A DNA stretch of 50,043 bases from Erysipelotrichaceae bacterium. GTDB taxonomy: Bacteria > Bacillota_I > Bacilli_A > Erysipelotrichales > Erysipelotrichaceae. Each line of letters starts with the position of its first letter. The stretch's first letter is position 1. The stretch spans positions 1 to 50,043 of the forward strand of contig JAFWEP010000034.1 in NCBI GenBank assembly GCA_017512885.1. Reading direction: 5' to 3'. The position numbers and the translations under genes were made by a program. A model generated the notes under the pieces. The model worked only from the letters and a program-made list of their open reading frames with translations. It did no database searches and was not told the DNA's origin. Of the stretch, positions 33,309 through 40,766 are shown piece after piece.

Positions 33309-34724
33309 TTACACCTCAGGAACAGCTTTCAGCGGTAATCTGAACCAGAAACGTGAGTATTCACCCTCTTTGGAGTCCACCCCATAGGGACACTGATGGG
33401 CTTCCAGGATCGCCTTGGCCAGGAAGAGACCGATGCCGGAACCCTGCTGCGAACGTTTGTGTTCCCGGTCGACCTTGAAATAACGCTCCCAGACCAGCGG
33501 CAGATCTTCTTCGGCGATGCCTTCTCCGTTGTCCGTAACGGAAACGGTCACGGCATCCCCTTCTCTTTCTGCTTTCAAGAGGATCTTCTTTTCCTCCTTA
33601 TCGTTATAGTGCAGGGCATTGTTCAGGAAGTTGCAGAGCACCTGCTGCATCCGTTTGGGGTCGATCTCGGCCGTGCACTCTTCCGCCATCTCCAGCTGCA
33701 GGAGCGCATTCTGTGAGGCGCAGTAGCCTTCGTACTGACGGACGACCTCCTCCAGGAAAGGTTTCAGGGAGACTGTTTCCTTCTCCAGCTTCATGCCTGC
33801 TTCCGTGCGGGAGGCATCCAGCAGATCGCTGACGAGACCGTTCAGACTCTTTGCCTCGCTGATGATCACTTCCGCATTGGGCTGCGGATCATCCTCCGGG
33901 AAATCCCGGATCATCTCGCCGTAGCCGATGATCATCGTCAGCGGCGTACGCAGATCGTGGGTAACGTTGGCTAAGAGATCCCGTTTGGCCTTGTCAGCCT
34001 TGCGGATCCCTTCGTTGGCCCTGTTCAGGGTCTCGTTGAGCTCGGCGAACTCTCTGATCCGGCTCTTCGCATTGTCCGGGTCATAATCGCCCTGCGGCAG
34101 TCTGACAGCTTCCCTGCCGATCGCCGCAAAGGGACGTAAGAAGATCCGGCTCAGCAGAAGGCCCAGCAGCAGCGTCGCCAGCAGCACCACTCCGGCAATG
34201 ATCCAGAACTGCGAACGCAGGGTCGCCATCGTGGAGTCGAGCGGGGTCATGACCGAAGAGACCAGCACGAAGCCGCTCTCCTGACTGTCATTCAGTGCCT
34301 TGGCATAGAGCACCATATCCGTGCTCTGGCCGTCCGGAAACTGCAGGGTCAGGTCCTTGAAGAGGTGTTCGCCGCCGTCTTCCACGGTCGTCTCCAGGAT
34401 CTGTCGGATCTCACTGATGCCGAAATAGTGCAGGGCACAGTTGTTGTTGTCGCGGGAAGAGGCGATCCCCGAACGGGAACCGACCAGGTAGATGCAGACT
34501 TCATTGTTCAGGGAAGAACGGCGCAGCAGATCATTGATGTCCTCTTCCTCTGCGATCCCGTTGGCAACATCCTCCGCTACCTGCATGAGGGTCCGGCTCT
34601 TATGGTGCAGATAAAAATCATCCAGCAGATAGTTCTGGAACAGATAGGTCATGCTGAGGATGAAGGCAGCCACCAGCAGCAATCCGCCGGTGATCAAGAG
34701 CTGCAGACTAGGCTTCTTTTTCAA
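33309..34724 (-). CDS. Two-component sensor histidine kinase
   Basis: The 471-residue kinase has an N-terminal transmembrane helix (about 9-30), an extracytoplasmic sensor domain (about 31-170), a second helix (about 175-195, IIAGVVLLATLLLGLLL), a HAMP-like linker, a dimerisation helix with the phospho-accepting His in LLANVTHDLRTPLTM near 255, and an ATPase domain with N-box FLNNALHYND near 365, G1 DNGEGI near 400 and G2 GSGIGLFLAKAI near 430. The start is TTG at 34724, 17 bases inside the response regulator gene, in keeping with coupling. The signal is unknown. Confidence 0.93.
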   Translation of the reverse strand: MKKKPSLQLLITGGLLLVAAFILSMTYLFQNYLLDDFYLHHKSRTLMQVAEDVANGIAEEEDINDLLRRSSLNNEVCIYLVGSRSGIASSRDNNNCALHYFGISEIRQILETTVEDGGEHLFKDLTLQFPDGQSTDMVLYAKALNDSQESGFVLVSSVMTPLDSTMATLRSQFWIIAGVVLLATLLLGLLLSRIFLRPFAAIGREAVRLPQGDYDPDNAKSRIREFAELNETLNRANEGIRKADKAKRDLLANVTHDLRTPLTMIIGYGEMIRDFPEDDPQPNAEVIISEAKSLNGLVSDLLDASRTEAGMKLEKETVSLKPFLEEVVRQYEGYCASQNALLQLEMAEECTAEIDPKRMQQVLCNFLNNALHYNDKEEKKILLKAEREGDAVTVSVTDNGEGIAEEDLPLVWERYFKVDREHKRSQQGSGIGLFLAKAILEAHQCPYGVDSKEGEYSRFWFRLPLKAVPEV

Positions 34725-35373
34725 AACGGTAACCTACCCCTCGCAAGGTCGTGATATAGCGGGCATAAGGTCCTAAAGCCTTACGCAGCAGTTTGATATG
34801 GGTATCCAGTGTCCGGTCATCGCTGTAATAGCTGTAGCCCCAGACTCTGGCCAGGATATCTTCCCGGGAGAGCGCGATGCCCCGGTTCTTCATCAGATAA
34901 TGCAGCAGTTCGTATTCCTTCAGGGACAAAGATACCTCTTCCCCGTCGATGGTGACCATCCGGGAAGTCTCATTGAGGAGGAGCCCTTCTGCCTGTAAGA
35001 GCTGCGAAGGCGCTTCCTTCCGCTTCAGGATCACGGCGATCCTCTTCATCAGTTCCCGGGGCGAGAACGGTTTGGCGACATAGTCTTCTCCCCCGACATC
35101 AAAACCATAGAGGCGGTCTTCCTCCTGATTCAGGGCAGAAAGGAAGATGCAGGGGATCTCTTTCTTCTCTGAGATCCGCTGATAGGTCTTGTAGCCGTCG
35201 ATGCCCGGCATCATGATGTCCATGATGACCACATCAAAATCTTCTCTCTCCACGGCATCCAGAGCTTCCTGTCCGTTGGCAGCCAGGACCGTCGCATAGC
35301 CTTCATGCTGCGCATATTTCCGGATCATTTCCCGGATCATTTCTTCGTCATCGACGATCAGGATCTTGGTCAT
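34708..35373 (-). CDS. Two-component response regulator, OmpR family
   Basis: The 221-residue regulator has a receiver domain (1-120) with acidic pair VDDEE at 7-11, phospho-acceptor Asp in VIMDIMMPG near 51 and Lys in VAKPFSPREL near 101, then a winged-helix DNA-binding domain (about 128-221) with SLKEYELLHYLMKNRG and the C-terminal TLRGVGYRFE. No Shine-Dalgarno site precedes the ATG; TATAAT lies six bases upstream. The gene order is regulator then kinase. Confidence 0.95.
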   Translation of the reverse strand: MTKILIVDDEEMIREMIRKYAQHEGYATVLAANGQEALDAVEREDFDVVIMDIMMPGIDGYKTYQRISEKKEIPCIFLSALNQEEDRLYGFDVGGEDYVAKPFSPRELMKRIAVILKRKEAPSQLLQAEGLLLNETSRMVTIDGEEVSLSLKEYELLHYLMKNRGIALSREDILARVWGYSYYSDDRTLDTHIKLLRKALGPYARYITTLRGVGYRFEKEA

Positions 35374-35379
35374 GGTTTC

Positions 35380-35385
35380 ATTATA
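35380..35385 (-). promoter_or_regulatory. TATAAT six bases before the response regulator start (possible leaderless promoter)
   Basis: TATAAT-GAAACC-ATG on the minus strand; no ribosome site on the expected transcript, since transcription should begin at the ATG. Confidence 0.55.
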
Positions 35386-35441
35386 GGAGGGAAAACTGAA
35401 ATTTACTTGAAAAAACCCTTTTTCTTTTTAAAACATTTATG

Positions 35442-35447
35442 TATAAT
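35442..35447 (+). promoter_or_regulatory. -10 box of tRNA-Gln
   Basis: TATAAT twelve bases before the tRNA-Gln gene; the -35 region is T-rich but has no good match. Confidence 0.5.
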
Positions 35448-35459
35448 GAGTAAGCACGT

Positions 35460-35535
35460 TGGGGTATAGCCAAGCGGTAAGGCAGCAGACTCTGAATCTG
35501 CCATTTCTCTGGTTCGAATCCAGATACCCCAGCCA
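35460..35535 (+). tRNA. tRNA-Gln (CTG)
   Basis: A 76-base cloverleaf, acceptor TGGGGTA/TACCCCA, anticodon loop CTCTGAA with CTG at 35492-35494, encoded CCA. It reads CAG only; a TTG isoacceptor must exist elsewhere to read CAA. Confidence 0.92.
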
Positions 35536-35548
35536 ATTGAAAACTCAG

Positions 35549-35569
35549 GCCTTGTAAAAGGCTTTTTTT
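35549..35569 (+). terminator. Terminator of tRNA-Gln
   Basis: GCCTT-GTAA-AAGGC followed by seven T. Confidence 0.85.
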
Positions 35570-35577
35570 GTTGCCTC

Positions 35578-35649
35578 TTGACAACTATATCGGAGTCCGA
35601 TATATTGATAGTACGATATATCGAGTCCCGATATATCGGTATCCGATAG
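35578..35649 (+). promoter_or_regulatory. Promoter of padR with three palindromic operators
   Basis: TTGACA (35578), a 17-base spacer and TATATT (35601) form a strong promoter. Three 17-base palindromes of the form ATATCGG-N-CCGATAT lie at 35587-35603 (perfect arms), 35618-35634 and 35633-35649. The first fills the spacer between -35 and -10; the third overlaps the ribosome site AGGAGGTG. Such an arrangement suggests tight autorepression by the PadR protein. Confidence 0.8.
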
Positions 35650-35659
35650 GAGGTGCGTT

Positions 35660-35977
35660 ATGGCAGACAGTATCGTTCTGACCGAAGCGACATACTATAT
35701 CCTGCTTTCCCTGGTAACGCCCCGGCATGGTTACGGGATCATGCAGGAGGTGGAGGACCTTTCCGCCGGAAGGGTCCGGCTGGCCGCCGGTACGCTCTAC
35801 GGAGCGCTGAATGTCCTCTATGAAAAGGGCTGGATCCGGCAGCTGCCGATGAGCGACGGAAGCAGACGCAAGGAATACCTGCTGACAGAAAAAGGACAGC
35901 AGGTCCTGGAGAACGAAGTAGACCGGCTCCGTGAGCTCGTCAGCAACGGAGACCGTGTATTAGGAGGTACCCGATGA
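35660..35977 (+). CDS. PadR family transcriptional regulator
   Basis: The 105-residue protein is a small PadR (PadR-s2 type) with a winged helix: TEATYYILLSLVTPRHGYGI (8-27), the conserved AAGTLYGALNVLYEKGWI (about 41-58) and a wing with SDGSRRKEYLLTEKG. AGGAGGTG lies shortly before the ATG. It overlaps the DUF2812 gene by four bases (ATGA). It should bind the three palindromes in its promoter. The inducer is unknown. Confidence 0.93.
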   Translation: MADSIVLTEATYYILLSLVTPRHGYGIMQEVEDLSAGRVRLAAGTLYGALNVLYEKGWIRQLPMSDGSRRKEYLLTEKGQQVLENEVDRLRELVSNGDRVLGGTR

Positions 35978-36501
35978 AAGAGACGAAGACGATCCGAAAA
36001 GTATTCCTGGTCTATGATTTTGAGAAAGAAGAAGCCTGGCTCAATGAGATGGCCGAGAACGGCTGGGCCTTATGCGGGGTAGGCATCTGCTCCTATACCT
36101 TTGAGGCCTGTGAGCCCGGTGAGTATACGGTGCGGATGGAGATGCGCGGACATGATGATGCCTATCAGGCCTTCCTGGAAGAGATCGGTGCCGAGTATAT
36201 CGGACGCATCATACAATGGGTCTACTACCGCCGGAAGAGCTCCTTAGGAGCTTTCGACCTCTTCTCCGACATCGATTCCCGCATCAGCCATCTGCAGAAG
36301 ATCGGTCGGATCCTCACGGCCGTCGGGGTCATAAACCTGATCTTCGGGACCATGAACCTGCTGGTCGGTCTGACTTCGGCTGTGGGGAATACCTCGGTCG
36401 GTTTCCTGAACCTGCTCGCCGCTACCCTGCTGATGTACTGTCTGGGGCGGATCCACGGCAAGATCGAAGCACTGCAGAAAGAACGCTTATTGCACGAATA
36501 A
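35974..36501 (+). CDS. DUF2812 membrane protein
   Basis: The 175-residue protein begins with a soluble DUF2812 domain (about 1-110; KVFLVYDFEKEEAWLNEMAENGWAL split near 9-33, then the GEYTVRMEMRG strand) and ends with two transmembrane helices (about 113-135 and 140-160). DUF2812 proteins are commonly paired with PadR regulators, as here. The function is not known; control of membrane or drug stress is often assumed from the regulator type. Confidence 0.85.
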   Translation: MKETKTIRKVFLVYDFEKEEAWLNEMAENGWALCGVGICSYTFEACEPGEYTVRMEMRGHDDAYQAFLEEIGAEYIGRIIQWVYYRRKSSLGAFDLFSDIDSRISHLQKIGRILTAVGVINLIFGTMNLLVGLTSAVGNTSVGFLNLLAATLLMYCLGRIHGKIEALQKERLLHE

Positions 36502-36504
36502 ACG

Positions 36505-36528
36505 AAAAGGAGAGTCAGCTCTCCTTTT
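36505..36528. terminator. Bidirectional terminator with the tatD stop codon in its loop
   Basis: AAAAGGAGAG-TCAG-CTCTCCTTTT is a perfect ten-pair stem. Read on the minus strand the loop CTGA holds the tatD TGA stop. It also ends the DUF2812 transcript, which stops at 36501. Confidence 0.85.
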
Positions 36529-37297
36529 TGAGTCCGAAGATCCGGATCGTATTCTCCAATACCTGCTGCCGCAGTCCTTCTTCTTCCATCCCCTTCTCCT
36601 GCGCCAGACGCTGCAGGACATAGATGATGTTGCGGGGATGATTGGTGCGGGAGAGGCCTTTGATGCCTCTTGGGGTCAGATACGGCGCATCCGTCTCGAT
36701 CAAGAGTCTTTCCGGGGGGATGATCTTCACGGCTTCCCGCAGTTCGTCTCCCCTTCGCTCATCGCAGATCCAGCCGGTGATGCCGAAGGAGAAGCCCATC
36801 GTGAGCAGTTTCTCTGCTGTTTCCCGGTCTCCGGTATAGCAGTGAACGACGCTCCTCTGACAGAGTTCCGGATAGGCTGAGAAGATCTCGATAAAGTCCG
36901 CGAAGGCATCCCGGCAGTGCAGGAAGAGCGGTTTGCCGCTCTCCTCTGCGATCGCGATATGCCGCTGCAGACAGTACAGCTGATTCTCCTTCTTCGCAAA
37001 CATGCGGTCATAATCCAGTCCGCATTCTCCGACCGCTACGTTCTTCTCCCCTTTCACCAGCTCCGCGATGCGTAAGAAGTCTTCTTCCCGGACCCGGTCC
37101 GCATTGTGGGGATGGATGCCGGCGGTGGACCAGACATCCTCATGGTTCTGCGCAAAGGCGGCCGCCTTCTCGTTGTCTTCCGGATCGCTGCCGGTCAGTA
37201 TCGCCGCGACTCCGGCTTCTTTCGCCTCTTCATAGATCTTCTCCGGATCAGGGAACTGGGGACAGAAGAGGTTGAGCCCGATATCGATATGCTTCAT
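36515..37297 (-). CDS. tatD: TatD family metal-dependent hydrolase
   Basis: The 260-residue protein is a TIM-barrel metallohydrolase of the TatD/YcfH group, 3'-5' deoxyribonucleases linked to DNA repair. It retains the start HIDIGLNLFCPQF (the usual DxHxH region is altered to HIDIGLN), STAGIHPHNAD near 57, VGECGLDYDR near 91 with the metal Glu, PLFLHCRDA near 123, VVHCYTGDRE near 147 and LLIETDAPYL near 198. The changed first motif (His-x-His replaced by Gly-Leu-Asn) is typical of some Firmicute homologues and may alter one metal site. No separate ribosome site is present; see the hairpin next to its ATG. Confidence 0.88.
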   Translation of the reverse strand: MKHIDIGLNLFCPQFPDPEKIYEEAKEAGVAAILTGSDPEDNEKAAAFAQNHEDVWSTAGIHPHNADRVREEDFLRIAELVKGEKNVAVGECGLDYDRMFAKKENQLYCLQRHIAIAEESGKPLFLHCRDAFADFIEIFSAYPELCQRSVVHCYTGDRETAEKLLTMGFSFGITGWICDERRGDELREAVKIIPPERLLIETDAPYLTPRGIKGLSRTNHPRNIIYVLQRLAQEKGMEEEGLRQQVLENTIRIFGLKKES

Positions 37298-37321
37298 AAA
37301 AGGAAGGTCACCCTTCCTTTT
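37298..37321 (-). terminator. Perfect hairpin that fills the mrp-tatD junction
   Basis: AAAAGGAAGG-GTGA-CCTTCCTTTT on the minus strand: the loop carries the mrp TGA stop and the last T is followed directly by the tatD ATG. It resembles a terminator, but the left arm holds the only purine-rich sequence that could serve as a tatD ribosome site. Confidence 0.75.
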
Positions 37322-38171
37322 TCAGGCTTTCCAGAAGCTCGATCGTCTTCTCATGGAAGCAGCCTTCGTACTCTTCGATCTTTCCTTCGTCCGACAGCGA
37401 AGAAAGCTCGGCATCGAGCGGCAGTCTGGCCAGGATCGGCAGACCGTAGGTCTCAGCGATGCGTTCGCAGTCATCTTCCTTGTAGAGATGGATCTCGTGT
37501 CCGCATTCCTCGCAGCGTACATAAGCCATATTATCAACTAAGCCCAGGACCGGGACATCGGTCTTGCCGGCCATGACGATGGCCTTGCTGACGACCATCG
37601 AGACCAGACGCGACGGAGTCGAGACCATCAGCAGTCCGTCTAACGGGATGTCCTGCAGGACAGTCAGGGCTACATCGCTGGTCCCCGGAGGCATATCGAT
37701 CAAGAGGTAATCCAGTTCGCCCCAGAGGGTATCGGTAAAGAACTGATCGACGATGCCGGAAACGATCGGACCGCGCCATAAGACCGGCGTATCTTCGCTC
37801 TCCAGCATCAGATTGACGGAGATGACCTTGATCCCGTACTTTTCCGTCACGCAGGGATAGATCTCCTTGTCGGAACCGTAGGCACGGTCATGGACGTTCA
37901 GCAGACGCGGTACGCTGGGACCGGTGATATCGGCATCCATGATGCCGACCCGGAAGCCCTTGCGGGCCAGTTCCACCGCCAGAGTCGTCGTCACGAAAGA
38001 CTTGCCGACACCGCCCTTGCCGGAGAGGACGCCGACGATCTTCCGGATATGGCTGGAGAGACCCGGCTGTTTCTTCTGGATCTGCGGCGGGGTATTGCGG
38101 CGCAGACTGCAGTTCTCTACATCACAGCCTTCGCAGTTCTTCTTGGGATCGGTGCAGTTGTTGTCGCTCAT
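37308..38171 (-). CDS. Mrp/NBP35 family iron-sulfur cluster carrier ATPase
   Basis: The 287-residue P-loop protein carries and delivers Fe-S clusters. An N-terminal Cys-rich segment (C-TDPKKN-C-EG-C-DVEN-C, residues 5-20) resembles the NBP35 cluster site, the deviant Walker A is LSGKGGVGKSFVTT near 48, IDMPPGTSDVAL near 140 is the Mrp signature, and a second C-x-x-C (VRCEECGHE near 205) lies in the C-terminal half. The ATG at 38171 has AGGAGAAAG upstream and begins ten bases after the scpB stop; the longer frame overlaps scpB and is rejected. Confidence 0.93.
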   Translation of the reverse strand: MSDNNCTDPKKNCEGCDVENCSLRRNTPPQIQKKQPGLSSHIRKIVGVLSGKGGVGKSFVTTTLAVELARKGFRVGIMDADITGPSVPRLLNVHDRAYGSDKEIYPCVTEKYGIKVISVNLMLESEDTPVLWRGPIVSGIVDQFFTDTLWGELDYLLIDMPPGTSDVALTVLQDIPLDGLLMVSTPSRLVSMVVSKAIVMAGKTDVPVLGLVDNMAYVRCEECGHEIHLYKEDDCERIAETYGLPILARLPLDAELSSLSDEGKIEEYEGCFHEKTIELLESLKKEG

Positions 38172-38181
38172 TTTCTTTCTC

Positions 38182-38817
38182 CTATTCGTAGAGGTCCTTG
38201 GCCTCATCTTCTTCGTAAGAAGGCAGTTCCGGCAGTTCTTCAAGACTTACCAGTTCGAAGCTGTCCAGGAACTCATCGGTCACTTCGTAGAGGATCGGCC
38301 GCCCCGGAGCTTCGCTCCGTCCGGCCTCTTTGATCAGGTTGCGGGCCTGCAGCTTGCGCAGCATCACCTCGCAGCCCACGCCCCGCAGTTCTTCGATCTC
38401 GATGCGGGTCACCGGCTGTTTGTAGGCGATGATGGCCAGCGTCTCCAGAGCGCTCTGGGAGAGCGTCTCCGGCTTGAAATTGTGATAAAGCCTCTGGGCA
38501 TAGGGGTAGATCTCCCGCTTCGATACGAACTTGTATTTGCCGGCATAGGAGACCAGTTCCATCCCGTGATCGGGCGAATCATAGCGCTGCCGGATCACGC
38601 TCAGGATGCCCAGGGTCTCTTCTTCGCTGCGCTCCAGCGTTGCCGCCAGCTGTTCCAGCTTCAGTCCGTCATCCCCGACGATATACAGGAGGCCTTCCGC
38701 AATGGTCACGATATCCATCTTCTTTTCGATCTTCGGAACCCGGGTGACCTTGCTGGGCAGGTTCTTCAGGCGTATCTCTTCCGGACTCAGTTCCAGTCCC
38801 CAGCTCTCAGTGTTCAT
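38182..38817 (-). CDS. scpB: Segregation and condensation protein B
   Basis: The 211-residue protein is the winged-helix (kite) subunit of the SMC-ScpAB condensin. It shows AEGLLYIVGDDGLKLEQLA near 42, HNFKPETLSQSALETLAIIAYKQPVTRIEIEELRG (split around 112-146) and GRPILYEVTDEFLDSFEL near 170, all typical ScpB. The start at 38817 has AGGAGAGGAG upstream and overlaps scpA by 11 bases; a longer frame to 38877 lies inside scpA. Confidence 0.95.
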   Translation of the reverse strand: MNTESWGLELSPEEIRLKNLPSKVTRVPKIEKKMDIVTIAEGLLYIVGDDGLKLEQLAATLERSEEETLGILSVIRQRYDSPDHGMELVSYAGKYKFVSKREIYPYAQRLYHNFKPETLSQSALETLAIIAYKQPVTRIEIEELRGVGCEVMLRKLQARNLIKEAGRSEAPGRPILYEVTDEFLDSFELVSLEELPELPSYEEDEAKDLYE

Positions 38818-39529
38818 AGTCCACTCCTCTCCTGAACCAGATCCGCTCTTCTTCATCGACCGTGAAGACGAGCACATGTTCCTTGGCCAGGTCCAAGATC
38901 GCCAGGAAACTTACTACGAATTCATAACTGTCCTTGACATCGGAAAGATACTGCTCCAGGGTGAAGTCTTCCGGCATCTCCCGCAGACGTACCTTCAGCT
39001 GCAGTTCTCTGTCTTCCAGCGAGATCTCCCGCTTGGTCCAGTTGGTCTCGATCGGCTTGGACAGCTGCACCCGTTTCAGAACTTTGGACATCGCCTTCAG
39101 CAGATCATAGGGATTGCCTTCCAGACGGTCCTTCTCTTCTCCGTAATCTTCGGCATCGCCCGGAGGACGGGAGAACAGGGCCTGCCGGGACTGATAGGCT
39201 TCGTAGAGCTCGGAAGCCGCTTCCTTGTAACGCTGGTATTCCAGAAGTCTTCTGACCAGGACATCCTTGGGATCTTCTTCCTCTTCTTCGGCCCCTTCCC
39301 GTTTGGGCAGCAGTTTCTTTGATTTATACTCGATCAGCGTTGCCAGTTCCACCAGATATTCGCTTTCGATCTCCAGATGTTTCTCTTCCATCTGCTGCAG
39401 ATAGGAAAGATACTGGTCGGCCAGTACGTCCATATCCAGATCGAGGATATCCAGTTTATGTTCGCTGATCAGGTGCAGCATCAGGTCCAGGGGGCCTTCA
39501 AACTGCAGTGTCTTCGCTTCAAAAGGCAT
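38807..39529 (-). CDS. scpA: Segregation and condensation protein A
   Basis: The 240-residue kleisin closes the SMC ring during chromosome segregation. Its start FEGPLDLMLHLISEHKLDILDLDM (split around residues 10-33) and EYLVELATLIEYKSKKLLP near 57 are typical; the C-terminal winged helix binds the SMC head. There is no ribosome site; TATAAT lies eight bases before the ATG, so the leader is very short or absent. Confidence 0.95.
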   Translation of the reverse strand: MPFEAKTLQFEGPLDLMLHLISEHKLDILDLDMDVLADQYLSYLQQMEEKHLEIESEYLVELATLIEYKSKKLLPKREGAEEEEEDPKDVLVRRLLEYQRYKEAASELYEAYQSRQALFSRPPGDAEDYGEEKDRLEGNPYDLLKAMSKVLKRVQLSKPIETNWTKREISLEDRELQLKVRLREMPEDFTLEQYLSDVKDSYEFVVSFLAILDLAKEHVLVFTVDEEERIWFRRGVDYEH

Positions 39530-39537
39530 ACTTTAGT

Positions 39538-39543
39538 ATTATA
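39538..39543 (-). promoter_or_regulatory. TATAAT eight bases before the scpA start
   Basis: TATAAT-ACTAAAGT-ATG on the minus strand; transcription would begin at or one to two bases before the ATG. No Shine-Dalgarno site. Confidence 0.5.
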
Positions 39544-39561
39544 CCATCTTTACCGAAAGAA

Positions 39562-39582
39562 AAGACCTGCGAACAGGTCTTA
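39562..39582 (-). terminator. Terminator of the lysine-riboswitch operon
   Basis: AAGACCTG-TTCG-CAGGTCTT followed by TTC, a stem with a UUCG tetraloop. It starts inside the TAA stop of the peptidase gene. Confidence 0.8.
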
Positions 39583-40764
39583 ACGGAACAGTTCAAAGTT
39601 CAGCACGGCGTAAGTGAACAGACGGATCCCCTCATAGAGGCTGTCCAGCCGGGCATATTCCTTCTCACTGTGGGTATTGGCGCCCATCACCCCGCACTGA
39701 CAGACGATCTTCGTACCGGGAGGCATATGGGCCGCATCGGAAGCGCCGCCGACCTGGATGCTGCCGGTGACATTGCTGCCAATGGTGTCGCTGATCATTT
39801 TCAGTACCCCGTAGGCTTCATTGACCTGCGGGGTATTCTCAAAGGGAGGCATCGCATCGACCAGGATCAGTTCACTGCTGGTATCCGGGACATAGACCTT
39901 CGCCAGCGCTTCCTGCATCTTCCCTTCCGCTTCTGCCAATGCGGCATAGGAGCGGATCCGGAGGTCGATCATCACTTCGCAGCGATCCGGGATCACATTG
40001 GTCACCGTGCCGCCATGGATCACATCGACGCTGAGCGAGTAATCGCGGTCCTTCTCTTTGGGGGTGATCGCCTGCAGATCGATGATCTTGTAGGCCATCT
40101 CTTCGATCGCATTGCGTCCGGCATCGAAGGCATGGCCGGGATGCGAAGCGACCCCGTGGGTGATCACCTTGTATTCGTAATCACCCTTGCGTCCGACGCA
40201 GAGCTCTCCGCTCTCATAGCGGTTCTCCATGTTGAAGTCGATCAGGATGTCGGAAGTATACTCTTTGATCAGCTCGATGGTTCGGCCGCCGATATGATTG
40301 ACTTCTTCGTCCCCCACGAAGAAGGCCCGGACAGGACATTCCCGGAAATCCAGGAACTGCAGGGCTTTGAGCACGAAATAGGCGATCGTGATCCCGCCTT
40401 TCATATCGCAGCAGCCCGGTCCGTAGACATAGTATCCCTCTGCCCGGAAAGGATCCTTCCCCCGGGAACCAGCCGCAAAGACCGTATCGTAGTGACCGCT
40501 GAAGACGATCTCTTTGCCGGATGCTTCGGGATTCAGGACAGCCGTGACGACCGGCGCATTCTTTTCTCCGGTCTCCAGCAGCTGTGCCTGCAGGCCCAGT
40601 TCGTTCAGTTTCTCATGCAGGAAGGAAGCCGTCTGCAGCAGCGCTTCTTTCTCCCCGTGCTGACCTTCATGGTTGACGAGATCACGCCAGAATTCCAGCG
40701 CTTCCTGCCGGTGTTCCTCGATGTAACTGCGGATCTGCCGATCCAATCCTTCGTTATAGATCAT
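39580..40764 (-). CDS. M20 family metallopeptidase (ArgE/DapE/carboxypeptidase G2-like)
   Basis: The 394-residue zinc hydrolase has the two-metal site residues in order: His and Asp in SGHYDTVFA (about 92-100), the bridging Asp in YGPGCCDMKGG near 128, the catalytic Glu pair in VGDEEVNHIGG near 162, a later Asp and the final His in ANTHSEKEY near 372. A dimerisation lid lies at about 195-310. Members cut dipeptides or remove acyl groups from amino acids. The ATG at 40764 lies two bases after the transporter stop; the longer frame is inside that gene. Because the operon is preceded by a lysine riboswitch, a lysine-containing peptide or N-acyl-lysine/diaminopimelate substrate is likely, by inference. 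Confidence 0.87.
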   Translation of the reverse strand: MIYNEGLDRQIRSYIEEHRQEALEFWRDLVNHEGQHGEKEALLQTASFLHEKLNELGLQAQLLETGEKNAPVVTAVLNPEASGKEIVFSGHYDTVFAAGSRGKDPFRAEGYYVYGPGCCDMKGGITIAYFVLKALQFLDFRECPVRAFFVGDEEVNHIGGRTIELIKEYTSDILIDFNMENRYESGELCVGRKGDYEYKVITHGVASHPGHAFDAGRNAIEEMAYKIIDLQAITPKEKDRDYSLSVDVIHGGTVTNVIPDRCEVMIDLRIRSYAALAEAEGKMQEALAKVYVPDTSSELILVDAMPPFENTPQVNEAYGVLKMISDTIGSNVTGSIQVGGASDAAHMPPGTKIVCQCGVMGANTHSEKEYARLDSLYEGIRLFTYAVLNFELFR

Positions 40765-40766
40765 GA

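Noticed and set aside
35587-35649. CRISPR-like or iteron array at the padR promoter
   Set aside because: Only three copies with unequal spacing and overlapping a promoter; they are palindromic operators and there are no spacers or cas genes.
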